A stretch of 64,000 nucleotides of DNA, taken from Agromyces sp. SYSU T00194 (GTDB taxonomy: Bacteria; Actinomycetota; Actinomycetes; Actinomycetales; Microbacteriaceae). A program made the translations under genes and the position numbers. Below the pieces are notes generated by a model. It did not search any database. It was not told the origin of the DNA and worked only from the letters and a program-made list of their open reading frames with translations. The stretch is from the NCBI RefSeq assembly GCF_040496035.1, contig NZ_JBEPJZ010000001.1, positions 1,240,001-1,304,000 of the forward strand. Reading direction: 5' to 3'. Of the stretch, positions 1 through 8,519 are shown one piece after another; the first letter of the stretch is position 1, and each line of letters opens with the position of its first letter.

Positions 1-913
1 GGTCGAGCACCGGCCCGCCGAGGACGCGCCCGGTGGTCATCGCGACCATGAACGCGGTGAGCATGAGCGCGCCGGCGGTCTCGTCGAAGCCGTGGCCGTC
101 GACGGTCGCGATGGCGATCCAGTCGTTCGCCGACCCCTCGGCGAAGGCCATGCCGAGGATCACCACGCCGATCAGGAGCAGGCGCGGGTCGCCCCAGACC
201 GAGAGGCCCGCGCGCAGCCGCGCCGACCACGGCTCGCGGGCGTCGGCGGGGGCGTCGGCGGGCGCGGGTGCCGGGTCGCCGACCTCGTCGCGGCGGGGCA
301 CGTAGCGCACCGCGATCACGACGCCGGTGGCGACGACGACCGCGATGATGCCGAGGTGCAGGGCGACCGGCGTGCCCAACGCGGCGAACACGGCCGCGAG
401 GCCGGCGCCGGCGACCGTGCCGAAGCTGAAGAACGCGTGCATGAGCGGCATGATCGTGCGGCCGATCTCGCGCTCGGCCTCGGCGGCGTCGACGTTCATC
501 ATCACGTCGACCGTGCCGTTGCCGAACCCGAACAGCGCGAGCCCGACGACGACCAGCGGCAGCGCGCCGAACACGGTCGCGCCGAGGCCGATCGAGACCA
601 GGCCGAGTGCGGCGGTCGACAGGGCGGCGATCATGCCGGCGCGGGCGCCGAGGCGGGCCAGCACGGGCGGTGCCGAGATGAGGCCGACGACGGATGCCCC
701 CGAGCCGGCGAGCAGCACGAGGCCGACGGAGGCCGTCGAGAGCCCGACGTCGTCGCGCACCGCGGGGAGGCGGGCCACCCAGGCCGCCAGCGCGAAGCCG
801 GAGAGGAAGAAGACCGCGAACAGGGCATTGCGCCAGGCGGTCAGCTCGCGCCGGTCCCGCGTGCCCCGGAAGGGCACGTGGGTCGGCTGCGTGTGCGGGG
901 CGGGGGTGGACAT
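1..913 (-). CDS. MFS transporter (partial, C-terminus outside window)
   Basis: Major facilitator superfamily membrane transporter that runs past the left edge, so only the first 304 residues are seen. A cytosolic tail of about 25 residues is followed by closely spaced hydrophobic helices; the first (FFLSGFALAAWVARLPAV) and a GFGNGTVDVMMN stretch near residue 130 resemble the YbjJ-like group of MFS exporters. A charged loop rich in Ala/Pro/Asp near residue 215 separates the two six-helix halves. The ATG at 913 was chosen because the hydrophobic core starts just after it. It is divergent from a LacI regulator, and a perfect 16-bp palindrome lies 45 bp upstream. The substrate cannot be told; sugars or drugs are both possible. 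Confidence 0.85.
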   Translation of the reverse strand, partial: MSTPAPHTQPTHVPFRGTRDRRELTAWRNALFAVFFLSGFALAAWVARLPAVRDDVGLSTASVGLVLLAGSGASVVGLISAPPVLARLGARAGMIAALSTAALGLVSIGLGATVFGALPLVVVGLALFGFGNGTVDVMMNVDAAEAEREIGRTIMPLMHAFFSFGTVAGAGLAAVFAALGTPVALHLGIIAVVVATGVVIAVRYVPRRDEVGDPAPAPADAPADAREPWSARLRAGLSVWGDPRLLLIGVVILGMAFAEGSANDWIAIATVDGHGFDETAGALMLTAFMVAMTTGRVLGGPVLD

Positions 914-957
914 CGTCGGCTCGCTGATTCGTGGTGGTGGTGCTCGCCCCGAGCGGG

Positions 958-973
958 GTCGAATCGATTCGAC
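958..973. promoter_or_regulatory. Putative LacI-family operator
   Basis: GTCGAATCGATTCGAC is a perfect 16-bp palindrome with the central CG typical of LacI-family operators. It lies in the 269-bp divergent region, 45 bp before the MFS start and 210 bp before the LacI-type regulator start. Repression of the transporter by its neighbour is inferred. Confidence 0.6.
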
Positions 974-1182
974 TAGACTACCTGTGGACGGAGACGGCAG
1001 CAACCGGCCCGGATGCCGCAGCATGGGGCCGTGCGTCGCCGCGGCGTCGGTCGGGCGCCGTTCGCATCGAGGCTCCGCCCCGTGGCATCCGTCGATGCCA
1101 TGGAACTTCACAGGGCAGCACCGCCCGGACGCCCTCCCGCACACGTACACTCGCACCACCCACCGCATCCACCGAGGACCAC

Positions 1183-2256
1183 ATGCCCACCGACGCACCT
1201 CCAGCCGAACCGGCGCAGCGCTGCACGCTCGCCGACGTCGCGGCACGTGCCGGGGTCTCGCCGTCGACCGCGTCGCTGGCGTTCTCGGGGTCGGGCCCGG
1301 TGTCGGATGCGACGAAGGAGCGCGTGCTCGCCGCCGCATCCGAGCTCGGCTACGCGGGCCCCGACCCGCGCGCCCGGTCGCTGCGCCGCGGCCGGTCGGG
1401 CATCGTCGGTGTCGTGCTCGAGGAACGGGTGCGGTCGGCCTTCCTCGACCCCGTCAAGATCCAGATGCTCGACGGCATCTCCGACGCGATCGCGCCGCTC
1501 GGCGCGGGCGTGCTGCTGCTCACCGAGACCGGTCGCGGCGAGAACGCCGTGTCGATCGAGGACGCCCCCCTCGACGCGGTCGTGCTCGTCGGCTGCAGCC
1601 CGAGGCTCGGCGAGTCGATCGAGGTGCTGCGCCGCCGCGGCATCCCGACGGTCGCCATCGAGGGCGACCCCGGCGAGGACATCGTCGAGATCGGCATCGA
1701 CAACCGCGAGGCGACGCGCGCCGGCGCCGAGTACCTGCGCTCGCTCGGCCACACGGACGTCGCGACGGTGACCCTCCCGTTCGACGCGGCGCGCACCCGC
1801 GGGCCGATCACCCCCGATCTCGAGCACGTCAGCACGGCCGACACCGCGAGCGAGCGCCTGCGCGGCGCACGCGACGTCTACCCCGGCATCGGCGGCCGCG
1901 TCGCCGGCGGATCCTCGATCGAGGAGGGGCTCGAGGCCGCGCGCGAGCTGCTGCGCGAGCCCGCGACCCGCCCGACCGCCGTGATCGCCCAGAGCGACCT
2001 GCTCGCGGCGGGCGTGATCCGCGCGGCCGAGGAGCTCGGCATCCGCGTGCCCGAGGAGCTCAGCGTGATCGGGTTCGACGGCATCCGCCCCGACGGCCTC
2101 CAGGCCGACCTCACCACGCTCGTGCAGCCCTCGGTCGCCAAGGGCCGCGCCGCGGGGGAGGCCGTCGTGCGCATGCTCGGGGGCGAGCGCCCCGAGTCGC
2201 TGCGCTTCACCAGTGAGCTCCACGTCGGCGACACGACGGCGCCGCCCGCACGCTGA
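1183..2256 (+). CDS. LacI family transcriptional regulator
   Basis: DNA-binding transcription factor of 357 residues. The N-terminal helix-turn-helix of the LacI family is clear at about residues 15-60 (LADVAARAGVSPSTASLAF, then a hinge region), followed by a periplasmic-binding-protein-like sensor domain in two lobes; the C-terminal lobe carries the usual IGFDGI and LTTLVQP stretches. The ATG at 1183 is preceded by GAGG at 1174, and the frame upstream lacks family similarity. It is divergent from the MFS transporter, and the palindrome at 958-973 is a plausible binding site. The effector is probably a sugar or related small molecule, but nothing in the sequence names it. Confidence 0.9.
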   Translation: MPTDAPPAEPAQRCTLADVAARAGVSPSTASLAFSGSGPVSDATKERVLAAASELGYAGPDPRARSLRRGRSGIVGVVLEERVRSAFLDPVKIQMLDGISDAIAPLGAGVLLLTETGRGENAVSIEDAPLDAVVLVGCSPRLGESIEVLRRRGIPTVAIEGDPGEDIVEIGIDNREATRAGAEYLRSLGHTDVATVTLPFDAARTRGPITPDLEHVSTADTASERLRGARDVYPGIGGRVAGGSSIEEGLEAARELLREPATRPTAVIAQSDLLAAGVIRAAEELGIRVPEELSVIGFDGIRPDGLQADLTTLVQPSVAKGRAAGEAVVRMLGGERPESLRFTSELHVGDTTAPPAR

Positions 2257-2333
2257 CGCCGACCGTCGCCCGCCCCCGCGATCCCGCGCCCGGCCTGTCG
2301 CGAGAACACTGTGCCCGCGCGGCCGCCGCAGCC

Positions 2334-2339
2334 TAGGCT
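2334..2339 (+). promoter_or_regulatory. -10 box of the M20 amidohydrolase gene (leaderless type)
   Basis: TAGGCT is followed by seven bases and then the ATG at 2347, placing the expected transcription start at or next to the start codon. No Shine-Dalgarno sequence fits in between. Confidence 0.5.
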
Positions 2340-2346
2340 GACGAGC

Positions 2347-3570
2347 ATGGCGATCGACCTCGAGGCGTTGTACTTCGACCTGCACGAGCACCCGGAACTG
2401 TCGTTCGCGGAGCATCGCACCGCCGCGGTGGTCGCCGAGCACCTGACCGACCTCGGGCTCGAGGTGTTCGCGGGCATCGCCGGCACGGGCGTCGCCGCGG
2501 TGCTGCGCAACGGCGACGGCCCGACCGTGCTGCTGCGCGCCGACATGGACGGCCTGCCCGTGCAGGAGGAGACCGGCCTGCCCTACGCGAGCGTCGCGCG
2601 CGGCACCGACCCGATGGGCCGCGACGTGCCGGTGATGCACGCGTGCGGGCACGACGTGCACATGACCTGCCTCGTCGGGGCGGTCGAGCGGCTGGTCGCG
2701 CAGCGCGCCGACTGGCGCGGCACGCTCGTCGCGGTGTTCCAGCCCGCCGAGGAGCGCGACGGCGGCGCGAAGGCCATGGTCGAGGACGGCCTCTACGACC
2801 GGGTGCCGCTGCCCGACGTGGTGCTCGGCCAGCACATCTCCGGGCACCCGGCGGGCACGGTCGTCGTGCATGCCGGACCGGCGATGGCGGCGGTGAACGC
2901 CGTCACGGCGCGCATGTTCGGCCAGGGCGGTCACGGGTCGCGCCCCGAGACCGCCATCGACCCGGTCGTCATGGCCGCCGCGGCCGTGATGCGCCTGCAG
3001 ACGATCGTCTCGCGCGAGGTCTCGCCCAAGCAGACGGCGGTCGTCACGGTCGGCGCGATCCACGCCGGCACCAAGAGCAACATCATCGCCGCCGAGGCCA
3101 CCCTCGAGATCTCGCTGCGCAGCTTCGATCCCGAGGTGCGCACGCGCATGCTCGCATCGGTCGAGCGGATCATCCGGGCCGAGTCGGATGCCTCCGCCGC
3201 GCCCCGCCCGCCGGAGTTCACGTACGGCGAGGACTACCCCGTCACCTACAACGATCCCGAGGCGACCGAGCGCACGCGCGCCGCGCTGCAGGCGGCGCTG
3301 GGCGAGTCGCACGTCGGCGACCCCGGTCCGGTCACCGGCAGCGAGGACGTCGGCGTGCTCGCCACGTCGGCCGGCGCGCCGCTCGTGTACTGGTTCCTCG
3401 GCGGCTTCGCGCCCGAGCTGTTCACGGTGCCGCTCGGCACCATCGAGCCCAGCCTCCCGGCGAACCACTCGCCCCTGTTCGCGCCGCTGCCGCAGCCGAC
3501 CCTCGACACGGGCGTCGCCGCGATGACCGCCGCCGCGCTGGAGTGGCTCGGCGCGCCCGATGGCGTCTGA
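2347..3570 (+). CDS. M20 family amidohydrolase / peptidase
   Basis: Zinc-dependent amidohydrolase of 407 residues, M20D type (the group holding hippurate, IAA-amino-acid and N-acyl-amino-acid hydrolases). Visible motifs are RADMDGLPVQEETGLPYAS (residues 66-84), the metal-binding HACGHDVHM near residue 99, FQPAEE near residue 136, a lid domain with GHGSRPETAIDPV, and the C-terminal NHSPLF. Length is normal for the family. The start follows a -10 box by seven bases. The protein is expected in the cytosol as there is no signal peptide. The exact acyl-amino-acid substrate cannot be predicted from sequence. It shares its strand with the LacI gene, but the 90-bp gap and its own -10 box suggest separate transcription. 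Confidence 0.9.
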   Translation: MAIDLEALYFDLHEHPELSFAEHRTAAVVAEHLTDLGLEVFAGIAGTGVAAVLRNGDGPTVLLRADMDGLPVQEETGLPYASVARGTDPMGRDVPVMHACGHDVHMTCLVGAVERLVAQRADWRGTLVAVFQPAEERDGGAKAMVEDGLYDRVPLPDVVLGQHISGHPAGTVVVHAGPAMAAVNAVTARMFGQGGHGSRPETAIDPVVMAAAAVMRLQTIVSREVSPKQTAVVTVGAIHAGTKSNIIAAEATLEISLRSFDPEVRTRMLASVERIIRAESDASAAPRPPEFTYGEDYPVTYNDPEATERTRAALQAALGESHVGDPGPVTGSEDVGVLATSAGAPLVYWFLGGFAPELFTVPLGTIEPSLPANHSPLFAPLPQPTLDTGVAAMTAAALEWLGAPDGV

Positions 3571-3593
3571 CCGCGTCGCGGCCCGCGGCCGCG

Positions 3594-4073
3594 TCAGCCG
3601 TCGGGGAGCTCGCGCACCCAGGTGACCCGCCGCCCGCCGCCGGGCGGGCGCATGTCGATCAGCGCGAGCTGGCGCAGCACGAGCTCGTCGCCGGCCTCGG
3701 TGCGGGCGTCGGGCTGGTGCGTGACGTGCGGGCGGTGCCCCGCGCCGACGTGGTCGATCGCGTCGTGCTGCGCGGCGACCCGCACGAGCGCGTCGAGCAG
3801 GCGCTCGTGCAGTGCCATCTCGGTGCCGTCGGGGTCCTCGACGAGTCGCACCGGCACGTCGTGCTTCCGGCCGAACATGGCGTCCGTCCCGAGGCGCACC
3901 CGCAGCGCGGGCGCGCCCTCCGAGGCATCCGCCAGCACCGCCGCGACCCCGTCGGCGTCGGCGGGCGTCCGGAACGGCGGCACCGCGGTCAGGTGCAGCG
4001 GCCAACTGCCCACCGGGAACTCGTCACCCACCTGCATCCGCTCGACCGGCAGCACCACCACGAAGTACCCCAT
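3594..4073 (-). CDS. 2H phosphoesterase superfamily protein (2'-5' RNA ligase-like)
   Basis: A 159-residue protein with the two HxT motifs that define the 2H superfamily: HLTA near residue 27 and HVTH near residue 115. These histidines form the catalytic pair in 2',3'-cyclic phosphodiesterases and 2'-5' RNA ligases such as ThpR. The spacing and size fit a single 2H domain and nothing else. The start is supported by a -10 box (4080-4085) six bases before the ATG. It converges with the M20 gene with only 23 bp between the stops. The substrate is unknown; RNA or nucleotide cyclic phosphates are the family default. Confidence 0.75.
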   Translation of the reverse strand: MGYFVVVLPVERMQVGDEFPVGSWPLHLTAVPPFRTPADADGVAAVLADASEGAPALRVRLGTDAMFGRKHDVPVRLVEDPDGTEMALHERLLDALVRVAAQHDAIDHVGAGHRPHVTHQPDARTEAGDELVLRQLALIDMRPPGGGRRVTWVRELPDG

Positions 4074-4079
4074 GCGCCC

Positions 4080-4085
4080 ACGCTA
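4080..4085 (-). promoter_or_regulatory. -10 box of the 2H phosphoesterase gene
   Basis: Read on the minus strand this is TAGCGT, then six bases, then the ATG at 4073: the leaderless arrangement seen repeatedly in this window. Confidence 0.45.
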
Positions 4086-4106
4086 GCCCGCGCCGGCGGG
4101 CTCGAC

Positions 4107-4160
4107 GCTGGTGCGCGAACCGTGGTGTCGCGGCTCCCGACCCACCGTTCGCGCACCAGC
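4107..4160. repeat. Inverted repeat, 19-bp arms
   Basis: Arms at 4107-4125 and 4142-4160 match at 18 of 19 positions with a 16-base loop. A third, partial copy of the arm (GCTGGTGCGC) starts at 4181. The repeat lies upstream of the 2H gene and beyond the end of the MATE gene. It could be a terminator-like hairpin for the MATE transcript or a palindromic repeat. Confidence 0.6.
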
Positions 4161-4270
4161 AGGACGCGGCGCGAATCGCTGCTGGTGCGCATGGTGCGGC
4201 GAACGGGCGCGTTCGCCACGAGTTGCGCACCTGCGGGAGGCGGAGGAGACGGAGCCTGGGGCGGAGTCGC

Positions 4271-4381
4271 GTGCCAGGTGCGGAGGTGCCAGGTGCGGAC
4301 GTGCGGAGGTGCGGACGTGCGGACGTGGGGAGGTGGAGGTGCGGAGGTGCCAGGTGCGGAGATGGAGGTGCGGAGGTGCGG
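4271..4381. repeat. Low-complexity array of 8-bp GTGCGGAS units
   Basis: GTGCGGA recurs at 4278, 4293, 4301, 4309, 4317, 4339, 4354 and 4368, mostly 8 or 15 bp apart, with degenerate units between. A 24-bp block starting at 4276 recurs at 4337. The stretch 4086-4407 holds no credible gene. Eight-base units rule out a conserved peptide repeat, so this is an intergenic microsatellite downstream of the MATE gene. Confidence 0.8.
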
Positions 4382-4407
4382 GCGGCCGGACCCGGGACGG
4401 CGCGGGG

Positions 4408-5901
4408 TCAGCGGGCGCCGAGCACCATCCAGCGGGTGCCGCGGGCGCGCAGCGACAGCGTGAGACCGCGCGCGGCGAGGTAGCCGATCGCGAAGGCGGC
4501 CATGAGCAGGGCGAGCGTCACCGCGCCGGGGAGGCCGGCCGAGGCATCCGCCCACCACACGACCGCGAGGGCGAGCGGCACGAACGCGGCGAGGTTCACC
4601 AGGCCCGTCCAGGCGAGGTAGCGCGCGTCGCCGGCGCCGATCAGCACACCGTCGAGCACGAAGACGAGCCCCGCGAGCGGGGTCGAGACCCCGAGCACGA
4701 CGAGGGTCCACGGCAGCAGCGCGATGACGGCCTCCGACGACGTGAACAGGGCGGGCAGCGCCCACGCCGTCCCGACGACCGCGGCGCCGAGCACGACCCC
4801 GGCGCCGATGCCCCACTCGAGGCAGCGCCGCAGCACGGCCCGCACCCCGGCGGCGTCGCCCGCGCCGAGCCCCTTGCCGACGAGCGCCTGCGCCGCGATC
4901 GCGAGTGCGTCGAGCGCGAACGCGAGCGTCGCGTACAGCGTCATCGCGACCTGGAACGCCGCCAGCTCGTCCGACCCGAGCGACGTCGCCGCCCACGTCG
5001 CCAGCAGCATCGCCGCCCGCAGGCTCGCCGTGCGCAGGAACAGCCAGCCGCCCGACGCGGCCCCCTGCAGCACGCCGACGTGATGCGGCAGCCAGCTCGC
5101 GCCCACTCGGCGGGCGTGCCGCGCGATCACCACGAGGTAGACGACGACCATGCCCCACTGCGCCACGACCGTGCCGATCGCCGACCCGGCGATGCCCCAG
5201 CCGGCGACGTAGATGAAGCCGTAGTTCAGCAGGATGTTCGCCCCGAACCCGAGGCCGGCCACCCACAGCGGGGTGCGGGTGTCCTGCAGGCCGCGCAGCA
5301 GCCCGGTCGCGGCGAAGACCAGCAGCATGGCGGGCAGTCCGGCCATGGAGATCGAGAGGTACGCGGATGCCTCCGCCGAGACCGCCCCCGAGGCCCCGAA
5401 CGCCCCGACGAGCAGCGGGGTCGCGAGCCACCCGGCGACTGCGATCACCACGCCGAGGCCTGTCGCGAGCCAGAGCCCGTCGACGCCCGAGGCGACCGCG
5501 CCGCGCAGGTCGCCCGCACCGAGCCGGCGCGCGACGGCCGGCGTCGTCGCGTAGGCGAGGAACACCATCAGGCCGATGATCGTCTGCAGCAGGGCGCTCG
5601 CCAGCCCGAGGCCCGCGAGCGGCGTCGCGCCGAGGTGCCCGACCATGGCGGTGTCGGCGAGGAGGAAGAGCGGCTCGGCGATGAGGGCGCCGAGCGCGGG
5701 CACCGCGAGTCGCAGGATGTCGCGGTCGACGGCGCGACGGCCCGCGGGGGCCGGGCTGCGTGGCGATGCGTCGTCCCGCGGGTCGAGGGAGGGAGCCCCG
5801 GGGGCGGTCCCGGCAGCGGGCGTGCGCGGGGGCTCGTCGCTGCGGGCCTCGGAACCGCCGCCGCGGGAGGCGTCGGGCAGGTCGTCCGGGTCGCCGGTCA
5901 T
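4408..5901 (-). CDS. MATE family efflux transporter (DinF-like)
   Basis: Cation-coupled multidrug exporter of the MATE family, DinF branch, 497 residues. Residues 1-55 are a Pro/Ser/Ala-rich cytosolic extension without family similarity; the membrane part starts at about residue 60 (DILRLAVPALGALIAEPLFLL). Twelve hydrophobic helices follow, with ADTAMVGHLG in helix 2 and the second-half signature FVLDGVLIGAGDARYLA near residue 410. A shorter protein starting near residue 55 is possible. It lies 37 bp downstream of the YccF gene on the same strand and is probably cotranscribed. Substrates could be drugs or metabolites. Confidence 0.88.
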   Translation of the reverse strand: MTGDPDDLPDASRGGGSEARSDEPPRTPAAGTAPGAPSLDPRDDASPRSPAPAGRRAVDRDILRLAVPALGALIAEPLFLLADTAMVGHLGATPLAGLGLASALLQTIIGLMVFLAYATTPAVARRLGAGDLRGAVASGVDGLWLATGLGVVIAVAGWLATPLLVGAFGASGAVSAEASAYLSISMAGLPAMLLVFAATGLLRGLQDTRTPLWVAGLGFGANILLNYGFIYVAGWGIAGSAIGTVVAQWGMVVVYLVVIARHARRVGASWLPHHVGVLQGAASGGWLFLRTASLRAAMLLATWAATSLGSDELAAFQVAMTLYATLAFALDALAIAAQALVGKGLGAGDAAGVRAVLRRCLEWGIGAGVVLGAAVVGTAWALPALFTSSEAVIALLPWTLVVLGVSTPLAGLVFVLDGVLIGAGDARYLAWTGLVNLAAFVPLALAVVWWADASAGLPGAVTLALLMAAFAIGYLAARGLTLSLRARGTRWMVLGAR

Positions 5902-5938
5902 GACGAGCTCGGGCGGCGGCTCGGGGGCATCCGCTCGC

Positions 5939-6313
5939 TCACCGGATGTCGACGATGTCCTTGCCCAACGGCATCAGCGAGATCGGCACGAGCTTGAAGT
6001 TCGCGATGCCCAGCGGGATGCCGATGATCGTGATGCACAGCGCCAGGCCCGAGAGGATGTGGCTGATCGCGAGCCACCAGCCGGCGAGGATCACCCAGAC
6101 GACGTTGCCGAGGAACGAGCCGACGCCCGCGCCCGGCTTGTCGACGATCGTCTTGCCGAACGGCCACAGCGCGTAGACGCCGACGCGCCAGGCGGCGATG
6201 CCCCACGGGATCGTGAGGATCAGCACGAACATGACGAGTGCCGCCAGCGCGTAGCCGAGGAAGAGCCAGAAGCCCGCGAGCACGAGCCAGATGATGTTGA
6301 GCAGCGTGTTCAT
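5939..6313 (-). CDS. YccF domain-containing inner membrane protein
   Basis: A 124-residue protein consisting of two tandem YccF repeats: each has a hydrophobic helix followed by an IPWGIAAWR / IPLGIANFK motif and a PFGK / PLGK turn. Such proteins are small integral membrane proteins of unknown function. The start codon at 6313 lies behind GGAG on the minus strand and the protein begins directly with the first helix (MNTLLNIIWLVLAGFWLFLG). It precedes the MATE gene by 37 bp and is divergent from the potassium transporter operon. No biochemical role can be assigned. Confidence 0.85.
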   Translation of the reverse strand: MNTLLNIIWLVLAGFWLFLGYALAALVMFVLILTIPWGIAAWRVGVYALWPFGKTIVDKPGAGVGSFLGNVVWVILAGWWLAISHILSGLALCITIIGIPLGIANFKLVPISLMPLGKDIVDIR

Positions 6314-6389
6314 GTCGTCTCCGTCGGGGTGGGGCCGTCTGTCGTCGGGGCGGATGCGCCCAGGTGGCATCCGCGCATCGGGACAGGAC

Positions 6390-6395
6390 TACAGT
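6390..6395 (+). promoter_or_regulatory. -10 box of the potassium uptake operon
   Basis: TACAGT is followed by six bases and then a GTG at 6402. An in-frame ATG at 6396 overlaps the bases right after this box and would lie upstream of the predicted transcription start. Confidence 0.5.
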
Positions 6396-6401
6396 ATGCG
6401 C

Positions 6402-7778
6402 GTGGCCACCCGTGCACCGGTCACCCGCAGTGGTGCCGCACGACGCGTCAGGCGGATCGATCTCCACCCGGCGCAGGCGGTCGTACTCGGATTCGCCGGG
6501 GTGATCGCCGTGGGCACCGCGGTGCTGCTGCTGCCGATCTCGACCGTGCACGACGGCGGGCCGACGTTCGTGCAGGCGCTGTTCACCGCGGTCTCGGCGG
6601 TGTGCGTGACGGGCCTCACCGTCGTGGACACGCCGACGTTCTGGAGCCCCTTCGGGCAGGTCGTGATCATGCTGCTCATCCAGGCCGGGGGCCTCGGCAT
6701 CATGGTGTTCGCGTCGCTGGTCGGGCTGACGCTCGCGCGGCGCTTCTCGGTGCGGGCGCGCCTGAACGCGGCGACCGAGGCCAAGTCGATCGGGCTGCAC
6801 GACGTGAAGGGGCTGATCCGGCGCATCGCGCTCATCTCGTTCGCGATCGAGGGGGTCGTGTTCGTCGCCCTGTTCCTGCGGTTCCTGCTGGGCTACGGCT
6901 ACGGCGTCGGCGAGGCCGCCTGGCACGGCCTCTTCCACGCCGTGTCGTCGTTCAACAACGCGGGCTTCGCGCTCTACTCCGACAACCTCGAGCGCTTCGT
7001 CTCCGACCCGATGATCTGCCTGCCGATCTGCCTGGCGATCATCCTGGGCGGGCTGGGCTTCCCCGTGCTCATGCAGCTGCGCCGCGAGTTCCGCCGGCCC
7101 CTGCACTGGAGCATGAACACGAACATCGTGATCTGGGCGACCCTCGTGCTGCTCGGCGCCGGCACCGCGTACATCACCATCGCCGAGTGGAACAACCCCG
7201 ACACGTTCGGCGCCTACGACCCGGGCACGCGGCTGCTCGCGGGGTTCTTCCACGCCGTGCAGACCCGCACCGCGGGCTTCAACACGGTCGACGTCGGTGC
7301 GATGCGCGACGAGACCTGGCTCGGCATGGACCTGCTGATGTTCATCGGCGGCGGGCCGGCCGGCACCGCGGGCGGCATCAAGGTGACCACGTTCGCGGTG
7401 CTGTTCTTCATCATCGTCACCGAGTTCCGCGGCGAGGGCGCGGTGAACATCTTCGGCAAGCGGCTCTCGCGCGCCGTGCACCGCCAGGCGATCACCGTGG
7501 CGCTCGTCGCGGTCGGCGCCGTCTTCGCCTCCACGCTGCTGCTCATGCTCGTCACCGGTCGCGGACTCGACCGGATGCTCTTCGAGTCGATCTCCGCGAT
7601 CTCGACGGTGGGGCTGTCGACCGGCATCACGGCCGACCTGCCGCCGGGCGGCGAGGTGATCCTCGTCGTGCTGATGTTCCTCGGACGTCTCGGCCCGCTC
7701 ACGCTCGGCTCGGCACTGGCGCTGCGCGAGCGCCGCATCCTCTACGAACTCCCGAAGGAGAGGCCCGCAATTGGCTAG
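6402..7778 (+). CDS. TrkH/KtrB family potassium uptake protein, channel subunit
   Basis: Membrane subunit of a Ktr/Trk potassium uptake system, about 458 residues. The four pore-loop repeats of the TrkH/KtrB fold are visible: VCVTGL near residue 68, SFNNAGF near residue 184, TRTAGFNT near residue 288 and TVGLSTG near residue 407, each carrying the selectivity-filter glycine. Length fits KtrB rather than the longer E. coli TrkH. I chose GTG 6402 because a -10 box sits six bases upstream; ATG 6396 adds two residues. The stop overlaps the start of the gating subunit by 8 bp, so the two proteins are translationally coupled. Confidence 0.92.
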   Translation: MATRAPVTRSGAARRVRRIDLHPAQAVVLGFAGVIAVGTAVLLLPISTVHDGGPTFVQALFTAVSAVCVTGLTVVDTPTFWSPFGQVVIMLLIQAGGLGIMVFASLVGLTLARRFSVRARLNAATEAKSIGLHDVKGLIRRIALISFAIEGVVFVALFLRFLLGYGYGVGEAAWHGLFHAVSSFNNAGFALYSDNLERFVSDPMICLPICLAIILGGLGFPVLMQLRREFRRPLHWSMNTNIVIWATLVLLGAGTAYITIAEWNNPDTFGAYDPGTRLLAGFFHAVQTRTAGFNTVDVGAMRDETWLGMDLLMFIGGGPAGTAGGIKVTTFAVLFFIIVTEFRGEGAVNIFGKRLSRAVHRQAITVALVAVGAVFASTLLLMLVTGRGLDRMLFESISAISTVGLSTGITADLPPGGEVILVVLMFLGRLGPLTLGSALALRERRILYELPKERPAIG

Positions 7779-8466
7779 GTTCCCACTGCTCGGCGGCGAC
7801 ACGCGCCGCATCGCCGAGGCCGACTCGGTCGCGGTCATCGGCCTCGGCCGGTTCGGGCGCGCACTCGCGCTCGAGCTCATGGAGTCGGGCACCGAGGTGC
7901 TCGGCATCGACGTCGACGAGGAGATCGTGCAGGCGCTGAACGGCGAGCTCACCCAGGTCGTGCGCGCCGACTCGACCAAGCCCGAGGTGCTCCGCCAGCT
8001 CGCGGTCGACGAGTTCGACCGCGTCGTCGTCGCGATCGGCAGCGACCTGCAGTCGTCGATCATCACCGCCTCGGTGCTCGTCGGCATGGGCATCCCGTCG
8101 GTGTGGGCGAAGGCGACGAACGACCAGCACGCGCAGATCCTCGAGCAGCTCGGCGTGCACAAGGTGATCTCGCCGGAGAAGGACATGGGCAAGCGCGTGG
8201 CGCACCTGGTGCGCGGCGCGGCGCTCGACTTCATCGAGGTCGGCCACGGGTACGCCCTCGTGAAGACCGGGGTGCCGGCACGGCTGCTCGGCGTGCGGCT
8301 CGGCGACACCGCCCTGCGCACGAAGTACGGCGTCACGATCGCGGCGTTCGCGCGGCCCGACGGCGCCTGGCAGAACGCCGACCAGGACACGGTGCTGGCC
8401 GAGGGCGACACGGTGCTCGCGGTGGGTGCGACGCGCGCGGCTGAGAACTTCGCGCAACTGCGCTGA
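7771..8466 (+). CDS. TrkA family potassium uptake protein, gating subunit (KtrA-like)
   Basis: Cytosolic regulatory RCK protein of 231 residues that controls the KtrB/TrkH channel. The N-terminal RCK (TrkA-N) Rossmann domain has the nucleotide-binding GLGRFG loop at residues 24-29 and an acidic residue at the end of strand 2 (GIDVDEE); a TrkA-C domain occupies about residues 140-228. The start is TTG at 7771, supported by the GAAGGAG ribosome site at 7754-7760, and overlaps the stop of the channel gene. ATP/ADP or NADH binding is expected from the family; cyclic-di-AMP binding to the C-terminal domain is possible but not proven. Confidence 0.92.
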   Translation: MARFPLLGGDTRRIAEADSVAVIGLGRFGRALALELMESGTEVLGIDVDEEIVQALNGELTQVVRADSTKPEVLRQLAVDEFDRVVVAIGSDLQSSIITASVLVGMGIPSVWAKATNDQHAQILEQLGVHKVISPEKDMGKRVAHLVRGAALDFIEVGHGYALVKTGVPARLLGVRLGDTALRTKYGVTIAAFARPDGAWQNADQDTVLAEGDTVLAVGATRAAENFAQLR

Positions 8467-8506
8467 GCAGGTGGGATGCGCCCCGCCGAACCGGCTTCCG
8501 AGCGCA

Positions 8507-8512
8507 TAGGCT
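8507..8512 (+). promoter_or_regulatory. -10 box of the M13 peptidase gene (leaderless type)
   Basis: TAGGCT lies seven bases before the ATG at 8520, the same box and spacing as for the M20 gene at 2347. Confidence 0.5.
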
Positions 8513-8519
8513 GGAGCCC

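Noticed and set aside
4107..4160. Fourth copy of the CGCTTTTCAGGA palindromic family
   Set aside because: It is a clear inverted repeat but shares no end sequence with copies A-C and is much shorter.
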